From: CAZCBX01 sp964497185
Lineage (GTDB): Bacteria; Bdellovibrionota_G; JALEGL01; JAGRMV01
NCBI GenBank assembly: GCA_964497185.1
Contig: CAZCBX010000003.1
Location: 124,001-188,000 of the forward strand
DNA: 64,000 nt
Reading direction: 5' to 3'
Below the pieces are notes generated by a model. It did not search any database and was not told the DNA's origin. It saw nothing but the letters and a program-made list of their open reading frames with translations. How positions within the stretch are numbered: the stretch's first letter is position 1; the number at the start of each line of letters is the position of its first letter. Positions 36,729 through 44,659 of the stretch are shown here, in pieces. The translations under genes were made by a program, and so were the position numbers.

Positions 36729-37115
36729 TTACACGCGGATAAACCGAACAATCCATGGATACGAAAATGACTTGCCCTGACTGGCGGCCAGCGCCCCTTT
36801 GACAAAAAACACAATCGCACCCACCAAAAGAACGGGCAAAAACAAAAACCCAATCAACACAAAACACAAGACGCCGCAAAGCATCCCAGCCAGCATCAAC
36901 GTTATATTGGCGTTGAGCGCTTCAATCGCATGCTGTGTGACATAAGCAGACTGATTTTTGTACACCTGCCACATCACCAACGGACCAATCAACCCCATAA
37001 AAGGCACAAACACACTGCCCAAAAAAGACAAATGCACCGCCAAGGCCAAATTGGTCTCTTGCTGCGTGGGCACCTGCGCCCCCTCATTCACGGTTGATGT
37101 ATGTAAATTTTCCAT
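36729..37115 (-). CDS. DUF4870-family small membrane protein
   Basis: A 128-residue protein from MENLHTSTVNEGAQV, chosen because AAAGGAAG precedes that ATG and the upstream residues are a low-quality extension. Pattern typical of DUF4870: ETNLALAVHLSFLG, then PLVMWQVYKNQSAYVTQHAIEALN, then a hydrophobic segment and a C-terminal membrane segment. Two to three membrane helices. Function unknown; related proteins are small Tic20-like membrane proteins. Confidence 0.82.
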   Translation of the reverse strand: MENLHTSTVNEGAQVPTQQETNLALAVHLSFLGSVFVPFMGLIGPLVMWQVYKNQSAYVTQHAIEALNANITLMLAGMLCGVLCFVLIGFLFLPVLLVGAIVFFVKGALAASQGKSFSYPWIVRFIRV

Positions 37116-37228
37116 ATTCACTTCCTTTCTACCCACCCAAAGAAGCAAAACCAATGCCAACCCCAAAAAAAGAAATTTTAAAAATCTTACTTTTAAACCT
37201 AACGCCTGAAACCATCATAGAAATCGTT

Positions 37229-37425
37229 ACCCATGGATCCGAAGTAGAAAGCTCACGAGGATTGGTATGATCAAGGCCATCCCTGAGGATATAAAAGGCA
37301 AATGCGAACGAGCATTTGCGCATCCGAAGGAGTAATATAATTCCGGAGCGTGCTTTAGGCACGTGAGGACGAGGAACGAACGAGAACGCAGAGCATGCCA
37401 ATCCTCGTGGGCTTGACCTTCCTTA
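37229..37425. repeat. Palindromic element copy 1 (with extra internal insert)
   Basis: Arms 37249-37269 and 37394-37414 are inverted repeats of 21 nt with two G-T mismatches (start AAGCTCACGAGGATTGG). Between them lie an inner hairpin CGTGC-TTTAG-GCACG (37349-37363) and the core ending in GAACGCAG. Relative to copy 3 it contains about 60 extra bases holding two more hairpins (ATCC-CTGA-GGAT and GCAAATGC-GAACGA-GCATTTGC). The stretch between DUF4870 and the next gene (37116-37757) holds these elements and no convincing gene. Confidence 0.8.
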
Positions 37426-37460
37426 CCAATTTTCAATTTCGGCAACCCGCACACTCATGC

Positions 37461-37590
37461 AGAAAGCGTCTATATTTTTCTTTCTACAAGGCGGAGCAAA
37501 GCGACCCAGCGCAGTGTGCTCAAGCACATGAGCATGGGGAGCGCGGCGACAACGCAGTAGAAAGGAAAATATAGACGCTTGACCTTCCTA
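37461..37590. repeat. Palindromic element copy 2 (different arms, same core)
   Basis: Arms 37464-37487 and 37557-37580 are inverted over 24 nt with one mismatch (start AAGCGTCTATATTTTTC), unrelated to the arms of copies 1 and 3. The inner hairpin TGTGCT-CA-AGCACA (37515-37528) and the core TGAGCATGGGGAGCG...AACGCAG align with the cores of copies 1 and 3. It ends in the same GCTTGACCTTCCTA border. Confidence 0.8.
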
Positions 37591-37610
37591 AGCCATATAA
37601 AAAATATCAG

Positions 37611-37760
37611 ACCCAGTGGATCCGACGTAGAAAGCTCACGAGGATTGGTATGATCAAGGCCGCAGTGAGAGACTCGCCCGGAGCGTGCTTTAGGCACGTG
37701 AGGACGAGGAACGAACGAGAACGCAGAGCATGCCAATCCTCGTGAGCTTGACCTTTCCTA
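37611..37760. repeat. Palindromic element copy 3
   Basis: Perfect 21-nt inverted arms at 37632-37652 and 37729-37749, inner hairpin CGTGC-TTTAG-GCACG (37684-37698) and core TGAGGACGAGGAACG...AACGCAG. The left border (ACCCAGTGGATCCGACGTAG) and the right border match copy 1. Its right end supplies the TAG stop of the adjacent minus-strand gene. Confidence 0.8.
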
Positions 37761-38366
37761 CTGAAGGCATTTGCAGCCTGATACCCTCGCCATAATCAAC
37801 GTATCCAAAAGCTGGTCGTATTGCAGTTCCACATCTTTGGTCTGTTCACGGGTCACGTTGCCTTTGATGGCCTCACGCAAAATGAGGCTACGCGTATGGT
37901 CTTCCAACGCGCGGATGGTCTGTCTGGACGTTTCAATTTTTTGTTCCAGCTGAAATTGACAAAAGGGTTGGCGGTCATACACATTCACGCCCAAAAATGG
38001 GTGTCCCCAGCCCAAGCAATCGGTGGGTGGGCGCTCTTGAAGCGGATCATTCCATGGTTCAACGAGCTGAAAACTGTTTTTGGGTTTTTCATTGGAGGGA
38101 GACGAACCAAAGCCGCCAAACGAGGGTGGTTCGGGTTCTTCATCATCTTCCTCTTCGCCCCAAAAACCAGGGGGTGGGCCTGGGGGTGGAGGTGGCACAT
38201 TTTCTTGCGTTTCAGGCTTGGACTCGGGCTGTTGCACCCAGGGCGGTGGGGTCGGAATGCCTGACGGCTCCAGTTCACTGGGGGCAAAAAAATCGTCCGC
38301 CATGCTCCATGGGGCCAAGCTTAGGCTGCCGAGTACAAGGCTGATGTATAACCAAAAAGTCTTCAC
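37758..38366 (-). CDS. Proline-rich secreted protein of unknown function
   Basis: A 202-residue protein with a signal peptide ending at PWSMA. Residues about 35-105 are Pro/Glu/Gly-rich low complexity (PPPPPGPPPGFWGEEEDDEEP). The C-terminal 80 residues are helical and charged, with several cysteines including a terminal GCKCLQ. No family is recognised. The stop codon lies within the border of a palindromic element, so the last residues may have been set by that insertion. Confidence 0.65.
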   Translation of the reverse strand: MKTFWLYISLVLGSLSLAPWSMADDFFAPSELEPSGIPTPPPWVQQPESKPETQENVPPPPPGPPPGFWGEEEDDEEPEPPSFGGFGSSPSNEKPKNSFQLVEPWNDPLQERPPTDCLGWGHPFLGVNVYDRQPFCQFQLEQKIETSRQTIRALEDHTRSLILREAIKGNVTREQTKDVELQYDQLLDTLIMARVSGCKCLQ

Positions 38367-38447
38367 GCGTTGACTATATCATAATTGCGTCAAAAGCTGG
38401 GCGTTTTTCCATTTGTCAGGAGGTTGGCAAAACGATACAGAAGAGGC

Positions 38448-39218
38448 ATGAAACCGCGATCCATTCTCGATATCCAGGCCATGAAAGGCCAAGAGCCCAT
38501 TTCGATGTTGACTGCTTACGATTATCCCACAGCGGCCATTGTAGATCAGGCAGGCGTAGACATGATTTTGGTGGGAGATTCTTTGGGCAACGTACTTCTG
38601 GGTCAGCCCAATACGCTTGCAGTTAGCCTCGAAGCCATGATTCATCATGGCCAAGCTGTATGCAAAGGGGTTGAGCAAGCGCTGGTGGTCATCGACATGC
38701 CTTTTGGCACCTATCAAGCCAGTGTGGAACTTGCTGTCAAAAATGCGTGCAAATTGATGGCCCAGACAGGCGCCCAAGCGCTTAAATTGGAGGGTGGGCA
38801 ACCCATGGCGGCCACCGTACACAAGCTGGTCGAATCGGGCATTCCCATCATGGGACACATTGGTCTTACCCCTCAGTCGGTGCATCAGTTGGGTGGCTTC
38901 AAAGCCCAAGGCAAGACGCAAGCCCACGCCGATCGCTTGATGCAAGATGCGCTTGCGCTGCAAAAAGCCGGTGCGTTTAGCATTGTGTTGGAATGCATTC
39001 CGGATGCGCTGGCCGAGCAAATTACACGCGAGCTGCACATTCCCACCATTGGCATTGGTGCCGGCACACAAACCGATGGACAAGTGTTGGTTTTTCACGA
39101 TTTAATGGGCTACACCACCGGCCGCACGCCCAAGTTTGTTCGACCCATGGACAACTTGCGCGAGCGTATGACCGAGGTGGTGGGTCAATACATTCAACGC
39201 ACCAAGGCACGGCAATGA
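38448..39218 (+). CDS. panB: 3-methyl-2-oxobutanoate hydroxymethyltransferase PanB
   Basis: PanB makes ketopantoate, the first step of pantothenate synthesis. The start at 38448 (MKPRSILDIQAMKGQEPISML) gives 256 residues and has AGAGGC before it; the frame is open 21 codons further up. Metal and substrate regions: LTAYDYPTAAIVDQAGVDMILVGDSLGNV, DMPFGTYQ, KLEGG and GHIGLTPQS. The stop overlaps the coaX start (ATGA). It begins a four-gene coenzyme A operon. Confidence 0.95.
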   Translation: MKPRSILDIQAMKGQEPISMLTAYDYPTAAIVDQAGVDMILVGDSLGNVLLGQPNTLAVSLEAMIHHGQAVCKGVEQALVVIDMPFGTYQASVELAVKNACKLMAQTGAQALKLEGGQPMAATVHKLVESGIPIMGHIGLTPQSVHQLGGFKAQGKTQAHADRLMQDALALQKAGAFSIVLECIPDALAEQITRELHIPTIGIGAGTQTDGQVLVFHDLMGYTTGRTPKFVRPMDNLRERMTEVVGQYIQRTKARQ

Positions 39219-39994
39219 ACAACAGCATTGTGGTCGACATTGGCAACACCAAAACAGCGTTGGGCTGGGTGCGCAACGGCACCATTGTCCGCACTTGGAA
39301 AATAAAAACCCACAAAGACCGCCTGGCCGATGAATACTGGAGTTTGTTTTGCCAATTGCTGGAACGGTCCTGCCCCGACGCGCCTCAATGGCCTTGGACC
39401 ATTGCGTCGGTGGTGCCCACCATCACCGATGAACTCAAACGGCTACCTGATGTGGATCTTGAATTTGTGCATGCCGCAGCTCCTTTGGATTTTACCATCC
39501 ACATTGATACCCCGGCCCAGCTGGGTGCAGATCTTATTGCTTCCGCGCAAGCTGCATTGTTATTAAGCAAACCTCCGCTGATTGTGGTGGATGCCGGCAC
39601 CGCCACCACCGTGATGATGATCAATGCCGATGGACAATTTATCGGCGGCGCCATTGCGCCGGGTATGGGCATATCAGCCGATGCGCTTAGCCAACAGGCC
39701 TCTGCATTGACCCATGTTGAATGGACACTGCCGAGCTCGGTCTTTGGTAAAAACACCGTGCAAGCGATACAAAATGGTTTGCTGCGCGGCCATGCTGGAT
39801 GCATTGAAAAACTTGTCACATGCATGATGCAGGAAAAACAAACGCCCCATGCCCAAGTTTGGTTGACCGGTGGGGCCATGGAAACGCTGCGCCCGCTCTT
39901 GCCAAAACACTACAACTACCATCCTCATTTAACCTTGGAGGGCATCATGCATATTGGCCAGGCACTTCGTCAGTCAAAAGGTTTATCAGCATGA
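39215..39994 (+). CDS. coaX: Type III pantothenate kinase CoaX
   Basis: CoaX phosphorylates pantothenate. The 259-residue protein starts MNNSIVVDIGNTKTALGWV with the phosphate-binding DIGNT motif; the substrate region GADLIASAQAA and VVDAGTATTVMMI with GGAIAPGMGISADAL complete the ASKHA fold. Much longer in-frame upstream reading lies inside panB and is rejected. Overlap by ATGA at both ends couples it to panB and coaBC. Confidence 0.95.
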   Translation: MNNSIVVDIGNTKTALGWVRNGTIVRTWKIKTHKDRLADEYWSLFCQLLERSCPDAPQWPWTIASVVPTITDELKRLPDVDLEFVHAAAPLDFTIHIDTPAQLGADLIASAQAALLLSKPPLIVVDAGTATTVMMINADGQFIGGAIAPGMGISADALSQQASALTHVEWTLPSSVFGKNTVQAIQNGLLRGHAGCIEKLVTCMMQEKQTPHAQVWLTGGAMETLRPLLPKHYNYHPHLTLEGIMHIGQALRQSKGLSA

Positions 39995-41175
39995 ATGTCG
40001 TGTTGGGCATTTCGGGCGGCATCGCTGCTTATAAAAGTTGCTTGCTTTTGCGCGAATTTCAAAAAAAGGGGCACAAGGTTCGGGTGATGATGACCCAAAG
40101 TGCGGCGCAATTTGTAACGCCCAAAACTTTTGAAGGCTTAACACAAGAGCCCGTGTACACCGAGCCGTGGTTTGATTCCACCACAGGCAATGCACACATT
40201 GACTTGGCCCGATGGGCGGATTGCATCATCGTGGCACCAGCCACAGCATCCACCTTGAATAAATTGGCCAATGGCGCCAGTGACGATTTTTTATCCACCA
40301 CCTGTTTGGCTTATGACAAACCACTTTTTTTGGCTCCCGCCATGAACACACAAATGTGGCAGAGCCCACAGGTTCAAACGAACATTCAAACCCTTCAACA
40401 TCAGGGCCATCATATTTTGGATCCCACCAGCGGCGAACTGGCTTGTCGTGAAGTCGGGCCTGGAAAAATGATGGAGCCGGAAGATATCTATCGAAATACA
40501 TTTGCCCTGATGCAAAAAGCTTCTGCCTTGTTCAATCAAAAAGTCGTGATCACTGCAGGGCCCACCCGTGAATTTTTGGATCCCGTTCGTTTTTTATCTT
40601 CACCCGCAACCGGAACATTGGGGCTGTTGCTGGCACAAGTGGCTGAATTTCGGGGTGCCGATGTTACCGTGATTGCCGGGCCCATGTCTACGTACGAGCC
40701 CTTTCATGGCAAGGTGGTTCCCGTGGTGAGCGCAAACGATATGATGCACGCCGTAAATGAAAATACACCTTGTGATGTATTTGTGGCCAGCGCCGCTGTG
40801 GCGGACTATTGTTTAAGCGACATTCCCAATGAGAAAAAAAAGAAATCCGAAGAAGATTGGACGCTGACCCTTTCGCGCACCCCCGACATTTTGGCATCGG
40901 TGTCTGGCGAAAAGTTGGCCAAAACATTGGTGGGGTTTTGTGCGCAAACGCACAACGTATTGGAAGCCGCACAAGAAAAATTGGAGCGCAAACAATTGGA
41001 CTGGATTGTGGCCAACCAGGTGTACCAACATCAGCGGGGTTTTGGCCCTGGCGCAAACACGTTTTCCCTCTTGCAAAAGGGAAAAACCCAACCGCTTACC
41101 TTTGAAGACTGCCCCAAAGAAGATTTTGCCCGCGTATTTTGGGACATCATTGAACAAACCCTGCCCACCTCATGA
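39991..41175 (+). CDS. coaBC: Bifunctional phosphopantothenoylcysteine decarboxylase/synthetase CoaBC
   Basis: CoaBC joins cysteine to phosphopantothenate (B) and decarboxylates the product (C). The 394-residue protein starts MNVVLGISGGIAAYKSCLLL. The flavoprotein part has the active-site His in NAHIDLARWAD, PAMNTQMW and the Cys flap ACREVGPGKMMEPED. The CoaB part starts near VVITAGPTREFLDPVRFLS. ATGA overlaps at both ends. Length is normal. Confidence 0.95.
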   Translation: MNVVLGISGGIAAYKSCLLLREFQKKGHKVRVMMTQSAAQFVTPKTFEGLTQEPVYTEPWFDSTTGNAHIDLARWADCIIVAPATASTLNKLANGASDDFLSTTCLAYDKPLFLAPAMNTQMWQSPQVQTNIQTLQHQGHHILDPTSGELACREVGPGKMMEPEDIYRNTFALMQKASALFNQKVVITAGPTREFLDPVRFLSSPATGTLGLLLAQVAEFRGADVTVIAGPMSTYEPFHGKVVPVVSANDMMHAVNENTPCDVFVASAAVADYCLSDIPNEKKKKSEEDWTLTLSRTPDILASVSGEKLAKTLVGFCAQTHNVLEAAQEKLERKQLDWIVANQVYQHQRGFGPGANTFSLLQKGKTQPLTFEDCPKEDFARVFWDIIEQTLPTS

Positions 41176-42023
41176 AGCTTTTGTCCACCATCGAAGCGCT
41201 GCGGGCCCACCGCGAAACGCTCAAGGGTACGGTCGGTTTTGTTCCCACCATGGGCGCCTTGCACTTGGGACACGCTGCACTGATCCAAGCCAGCTTAACC
41301 CAAGCAGACCACACGCTGGTCAGTGTTTTTGTCAACCCCACGCAATTTGGACCCAACGAAGATTTTGATCGATATCCGAGAACCCTAGACCAAGACATAA
41401 CGTTGGCCCAGCAAGCTGGTGCCGATGCCGTATTTGCCCCCACCACTCAAGACATGTATCCAGCACCGCAGTCGTTAAGCATGCACGAAAATGTATTTTC
41501 TCAAGTGATGTGCGGCGCCAGCAGGCCCGGTCACTTTGATGGGGTATGTTTGATCGTGCATAAACTTTTAAACCTAGTCCAGCCGACCCATGCGTACTTT
41601 GGGCAAAAAGATGTACAGCAATTGCGCATCATCCATGCACTGGTAGAACAAATGCACATTTCAACCAAAGTGATGGGTATTCCCACCATTCGTGAGCCCG
41701 GCGGTTTGGCCCTGAGTTCTCGCAATCAATACTTGTCAGACGCCGAGCGTGTGCAAGCACCCGTACTTTACCAAACACTGTTGGACATTCAGAATCGTTA
41801 CAAACGAGGACAAACCGATACTTCAAAACTGATGGCCCAGGCCCAACAATTTTTGGAGGCGCAAACCAACCTGCAACTGGAGTATTTGGACTTGCGTCAG
41901 TGGTCCGATTTCAGCATGCCCCAAAAAGCCCATGACCAATGTTTTGTGGCGCTGGCTGCAAAACTTGGCACAACGCGTTTGATCGACAATGTTTTTCTTG
42001 GAAATTTTCCATTGAGCCATTGA
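41172..42023 (+). CDS. panC: Pantothenate synthetase PanC
   Basis: PanC condenses pantoate with beta-alanine using ATP. The 283-residue enzyme has TMGALHLGHAALI with the HxGH motif, FVNPTQFGPNEDF, YFGQKDVQQLRII and LALSSRNQYLSDAER. It ends the panB-coaX-coaBC-panC operon; panD, which supplies beta-alanine, is not in the window. A T-rich terminator lies about 200 bp downstream. Confidence 0.96.
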   Translation: MKLLSTIEALRAHRETLKGTVGFVPTMGALHLGHAALIQASLTQADHTLVSVFVNPTQFGPNEDFDRYPRTLDQDITLAQQAGADAVFAPTTQDMYPAPQSLSMHENVFSQVMCGASRPGHFDGVCLIVHKLLNLVQPTHAYFGQKDVQQLRIIHALVEQMHISTKVMGIPTIREPGGLALSSRNQYLSDAERVQAPVLYQTLLDIQNRYKRGQTDTSKLMAQAQQFLEAQTNLQLEYLDLRQWSDFSMPQKAHDQCFVALAAKLGTTRLIDNVFLGNFPLSH

Positions 42024-42118
42024 CTTTTGGGCCCGACTTCAAGCATAATCAAATGATAAATTGCTCTCTGCGATTCACGTGAGGAAGTTTTGTTTTTATT
42101 CCTTATAACGCGTGTTTT

Positions 42119-42209
42119 AGGGAGCTGTCCCTGAGAGTGGAGCGCAGGCTCGCGCGCGACGCGAGAAGCCGGAAGCTCTTATTTACAGCGCCCCCTTGTT
42201 TCTACAAGG
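42119..42209. repeat. Cluster of hairpins downstream of panC
   Basis: Three small perfect hairpins: AGGGA-GCTG-TCCCT (42119-42132), CTCGCG/CGCGAG (42149-42165) and CCTTGT-TTCT-ACAAGG (42194-42209), with a TGAGAGTGGAGCG segment after the first. The hairpin-then-TGAG layout loosely recalls the 37-kb elements, but the match is weak. The 42024-42385 stretch holds no convincing gene beyond these and the terminator. Confidence 0.55.
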
Positions 42210-42219
42210 ATAAAACACA

Positions 42220-42257
42220 CTTTCCACGGTCTACAAGTGGAGAGTAATTTTTTTTTT
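42220..42257 (+). terminator. Intrinsic terminator of the panC operon
   Basis: CTTTCCAC/GTGGAGAG (8 bp with one wobble pair) is followed by a run of ten T at 42248-42257. Confidence 0.75.
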
Positions 42258-42385
42258 GCGAAAACTCCCTGCCCCATCATCCAACCACAAGCTTGTCCCA
42301 CCCTCTTCCACAGGAAAATACCACGATACCCACGGCTATGAGGGTGTTTGTTCTCAAAGACGTGGAAACATGGTATGGGCTGGGC

Positions 42386-42658
42386 ATGAAGAAACGAATT
42401 TGGCCCATCATTTTGGGAGTTTTTTTTATATTGGGGCCGGCGGTATGGATGACTTTTTCAGTGACCCAAGAGAGTCGTGTGGGGTGCGAAGTATGCGTGC
42501 AGTTTGATCGACAAACCAAATGTGTCAAAGCTTCTGGACCCACACGCCAGACGTGTCAGCGAACCGGCGTGGACAATGCATGCGGCACGATGGCCCGTGG
42601 CGTACAGGCCAGCATTCAGTGCACCCAAAAACGGCCTGTTCGGGTTGAATTTTTTTAA
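42386..42658 (+). CDS. Small cysteine-containing exported protein
   Basis: A 90-residue protein from MKKRIWPIILGVFFILGPAVW, a signal-anchor or signal peptide, followed by a 60-residue domain with spaced cysteines (GCEVCVQF, TKCVKAS, QTCQRTG, NACGTM, IQCTQ). Earlier in-frame starts at 42338 and 42293 exist; 42386 is preferred because the basic-hydrophobic start is typical. No family is recognised. It converges with the esterase gene. Confidence 0.55.
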   Translation: MKKRIWPIILGVFFILGPAVWMTFSVTQESRVGCEVCVQFDRQTKCVKASGPTRQTCQRTGVDNACGTMARGVQASIQCTQKRPVRVEFF

Positions 42659-42664
42659 GCTTTG

Positions 42665-43690
42665 TTAAGCCTCGTCTAGCGGCATGCAAGACAATAGATG
42701 CGCAGCATGCTCTATGGTTTTGTGGTAAATGCCAGAGTGGCCTTCGTCGTACTCTTTGAACGTATGTGCAATGCCCGCTTTCTCCAATTTGTTTCGAATT
42801 TGGCGGTGGCCCAAGTGAATGCCGTATTCGTCCTGCGCACCCGCAAACAATGCAAAACTGTCCAACGAGGCCAACGCGTCTTGATGTTGATCCACCATGT
42901 TAACAGGATCCCACGTAAGCAGTTGCGCCCACTTGTCTTGGATCAGCTCGCCTGTGGTGGGCTCAAAAAACAAATCAGCGCCCAGGGGTGCCTGCACATT
43001 GGGCAAAAAACAAAGACAGATGTTGAGCAGCAGCATGCTATGCCCTAAGTCGCGCGAACAATTGCGCAGTGGATTAAACTGTTGAAAAAAATGCGACGCC
43101 ATGCCCTCTACACCTTTGTATTTTTCCATCATGCGAATAAACGTTGGCACCATACAACCATACAAATACGCGTAGTGGCTATCGCCTGCCGAAGAGAGCA
43201 CATGGCCAAACGTATCGGGCCTGAGCATGCCGGTGGCCATCGCACCAAAGCCTCCGCTGGAATGGCCCATCACGCCTGTAAGCTGACGGTCTTTTGAAAC
43301 TTGAAAATGGGCCTGCACAAACTCCACCAACTCATCGCACAGATAGTCCATGTACCGGCCGGTGCCTTTCGAATTAATGTATTGACTGCAACCATATCGG
43401 ATGGATGCATCTGGAAAAACCATCACACATTCTTGTTCAGGGTGTTGCGCAAACCACTGGTCCAATAAATCCACCATGCTGGGCGCAAACGGCGCGCGTT
43501 GATTGAGCAAGGTTGCACCCACACTGCCCCAACCTGACAGATAAAACAATACCGGATAAGTGTTGTTGGGATGTTGGTGATAGGACGGCGGTACATACAC
43601 CGGAAACGTTCGGCAAGCTGGATCGCCCAAGGGATTGTTTTGCAACACTTGGCTTTTGTGTTCGACCCAAGCAATGGCATCGGTTCGCAT
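42665..43690 (-). CDS. Putative esterase, alpha/beta-hydrolase fold
   Basis: A 341-residue protein of the esterase D/antigen-85-like type. The N-terminal region has RTFPVYVPPSYHQHPNNTYPVLFYLSG; the nucleophile Ser is in MGHSSGGFGAM and a C-terminal His in DEGHSGIYH is a likely triad member, with an Asp in AGAQDEYG. No signal peptide. Its ATG overlaps the bolA stop by one base (TAATG), so it is co-translated with bolA. Substrate unknown. Confidence 0.82.
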   Translation of the reverse strand: MRTDAIAWVEHKSQVLQNNPLGDPACRTFPVYVPPSYHQHPNNTYPVLFYLSGWGSVGATLLNQRAPFAPSMVDLLDQWFAQHPEQECVMVFPDASIRYGCSQYINSKGTGRYMDYLCDELVEFVQAHFQVSKDRQLTGVMGHSSGGFGAMATGMLRPDTFGHVLSSAGDSHYAYLYGCMVPTFIRMMEKYKGVEGMASHFFQQFNPLRNCSRDLGHSMLLLNICLCFLPNVQAPLGADLFFEPTTGELIQDKWAQLLTWDPVNMVDQHQDALASLDSFALFAGAQDEYGIHLGHRQIRNKLEKAGIAHTFKEYDEGHSGIYHKTIEHAAHLLSCMPLDEA

Positions 43691-43962
43691 TAGGCGTCTA
43701 CCTCACTGGGCGCTTTGGCCTGAATGGACAAGGCGTGAATGTCGGGGCGGGGCATGCCGAGGGTTTTGTAAACCAGCTGATGTCGCGCGACGGGTCGCAT
43801 GCCCTCAAACGCGTCGGCCACAATGTACACGACAAAATGGCCACCGCCATGGGCTTGTGCTTCTTTGTGCCTCTTGTGTCGGGCACCATCGTCTTTAACA
43901 TTGAGTACTTTCGGCGCAAGACTTCGCTCGAGCTCGGCATGAATTTGCTGGGCATGAACCAT
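43690..43962 (-). CDS. bolA: BolA-family protein
   Basis: A 90-residue BolA/YrbA-type protein starting MVHAQQIHAELERSLAPKVL; eight hydrophobic residues of a longer frame are not used. The family motif region is VLNVKDDGARHKRH and the helix-turn-helix-like FEGMRPVARHQLVYKTLG ends with HALSIQAK. BolA proteins often act with monothiol glutaredoxins in iron-sulfur trafficking; none is seen nearby. Its start is 22 bp from the divergent methyltransferase start. Confidence 0.88.
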   Translation of the reverse strand: MVHAQQIHAELERSLAPKVLNVKDDGARHKRHKEAQAHGGGHFVVYIVADAFEGMRPVARHQLVYKTLGMPRPDIHALSIQAKAPSEVDA

Positions 43963-43984
43963 GAAAAAAAATATAACAAAAACC

Positions 43985-44659
43985 ATGGACCTTTCCTATT
44001 GGAAAAAACGATGGCAAGAAGGCAACATTGGCTGGCACAATGAAAAAGTCGACAACGACCTTCAGACGTTTGTCAAAAATGAACGTCCATCGCTATCATC
44101 CCCGGTCTTGATCCCGCTTTGTGGCAAAACGCTCGACATTGATTGGCTGGCCCAGCAGTCTTTTGACGTGGTGGGTGTAGATGTGTCGCCTCTGGCTTTA
44201 AAAGCCGTGGTGGCGCGAAATTCTGGCGCTTGGTCTACACAGACGCATCCCAAAGCCGTTGTGCACAGCCATAGGCGCATCCAATTATGGGAAGCCGATT
44301 TTTTTGACTGGGCGCAAACAGCGCAGGCTACATACTGTTGGGTTTGGGATCGCGCTGCGTTTGTGGCCATTGATCCCAGCCTTCGCACCCATTATCTGCA
44401 AGCCATGGCACAATTGCTCCGACCGGATGGCTTTATGCTTTGCAAAACTTTTGCCTATGCCCAAGAATTATCCACGGCGCCACCCTACAGCGTAACCGAA
44501 GCACAAATGCTTGCACTAAGCGCGCCATGGTTTACAGCCAAACGAATTCAAAGCAACACGTCTTTTCATGAAAGTGGGACATTGGCCCGGCGTGGCGCGC
44601 CACAAGTGACGACCGATGTTTGGCAGCTCAGCGTTATTTCTGAAGAGAAAATGGGGTGA
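43985..44659 (+). CDS. Thiopurine S-methyltransferase-family protein
   Basis: A 224-residue SAM-dependent methyltransferase. Motifs of the TPMT family: WKKRWQEGNIGWH near the start, VLIPLCGKTLDIDWLAQQ, VVGVDVSPLAL, then VWDRAAFVAIDPSLR. I choose MDLSYWKKRW at 43985 as start; an upstream ATG at 43961 would overlap the bolA start. Substrate could be thiopurines, tellurite or another thiol. Its 3' end overlaps the convergent transporter gene by 26 nt. Confidence 0.85.
   Translation: MDLSYWKKRWQEGNIGWHNEKVDNDLQTFVKNERPSLSSPVLIPLCGKTLDIDWLAQQSFDVVGVDVSPLALKAVVARNSGAWSTQTHPKAVVHSHRRIQLWEADFFDWAQTAQATYCWVWDRAAFVAIDPSLRTHYLQAMAQLLRPDGFMLCKTFAYAQELSTAPPYSVTEAQMLALSAPWFTAKRIQSNTSFHESGTLARRGAPQVTTDVWQLSVISEEKMG

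Noticed and set aside
37129..37736. Two minus-strand frames starting MACSAFSFVPRPHVPKARSG
   Set aside because: They are readings through copies 1 and 3 of the palindromic element; the shared protein text merely reflects the DNA repeat.
37229..37760. CRISPR array
   Set aside because: Repeats are palindromic elements at irregular distances, without uniform spacers, and no cas genes are near.
38993..39214. N-terminal extension of coaX inside panB
   Set aside because: The text is out of frame panB sequence; the DIGNT motif begins right after the ATG at 39215.
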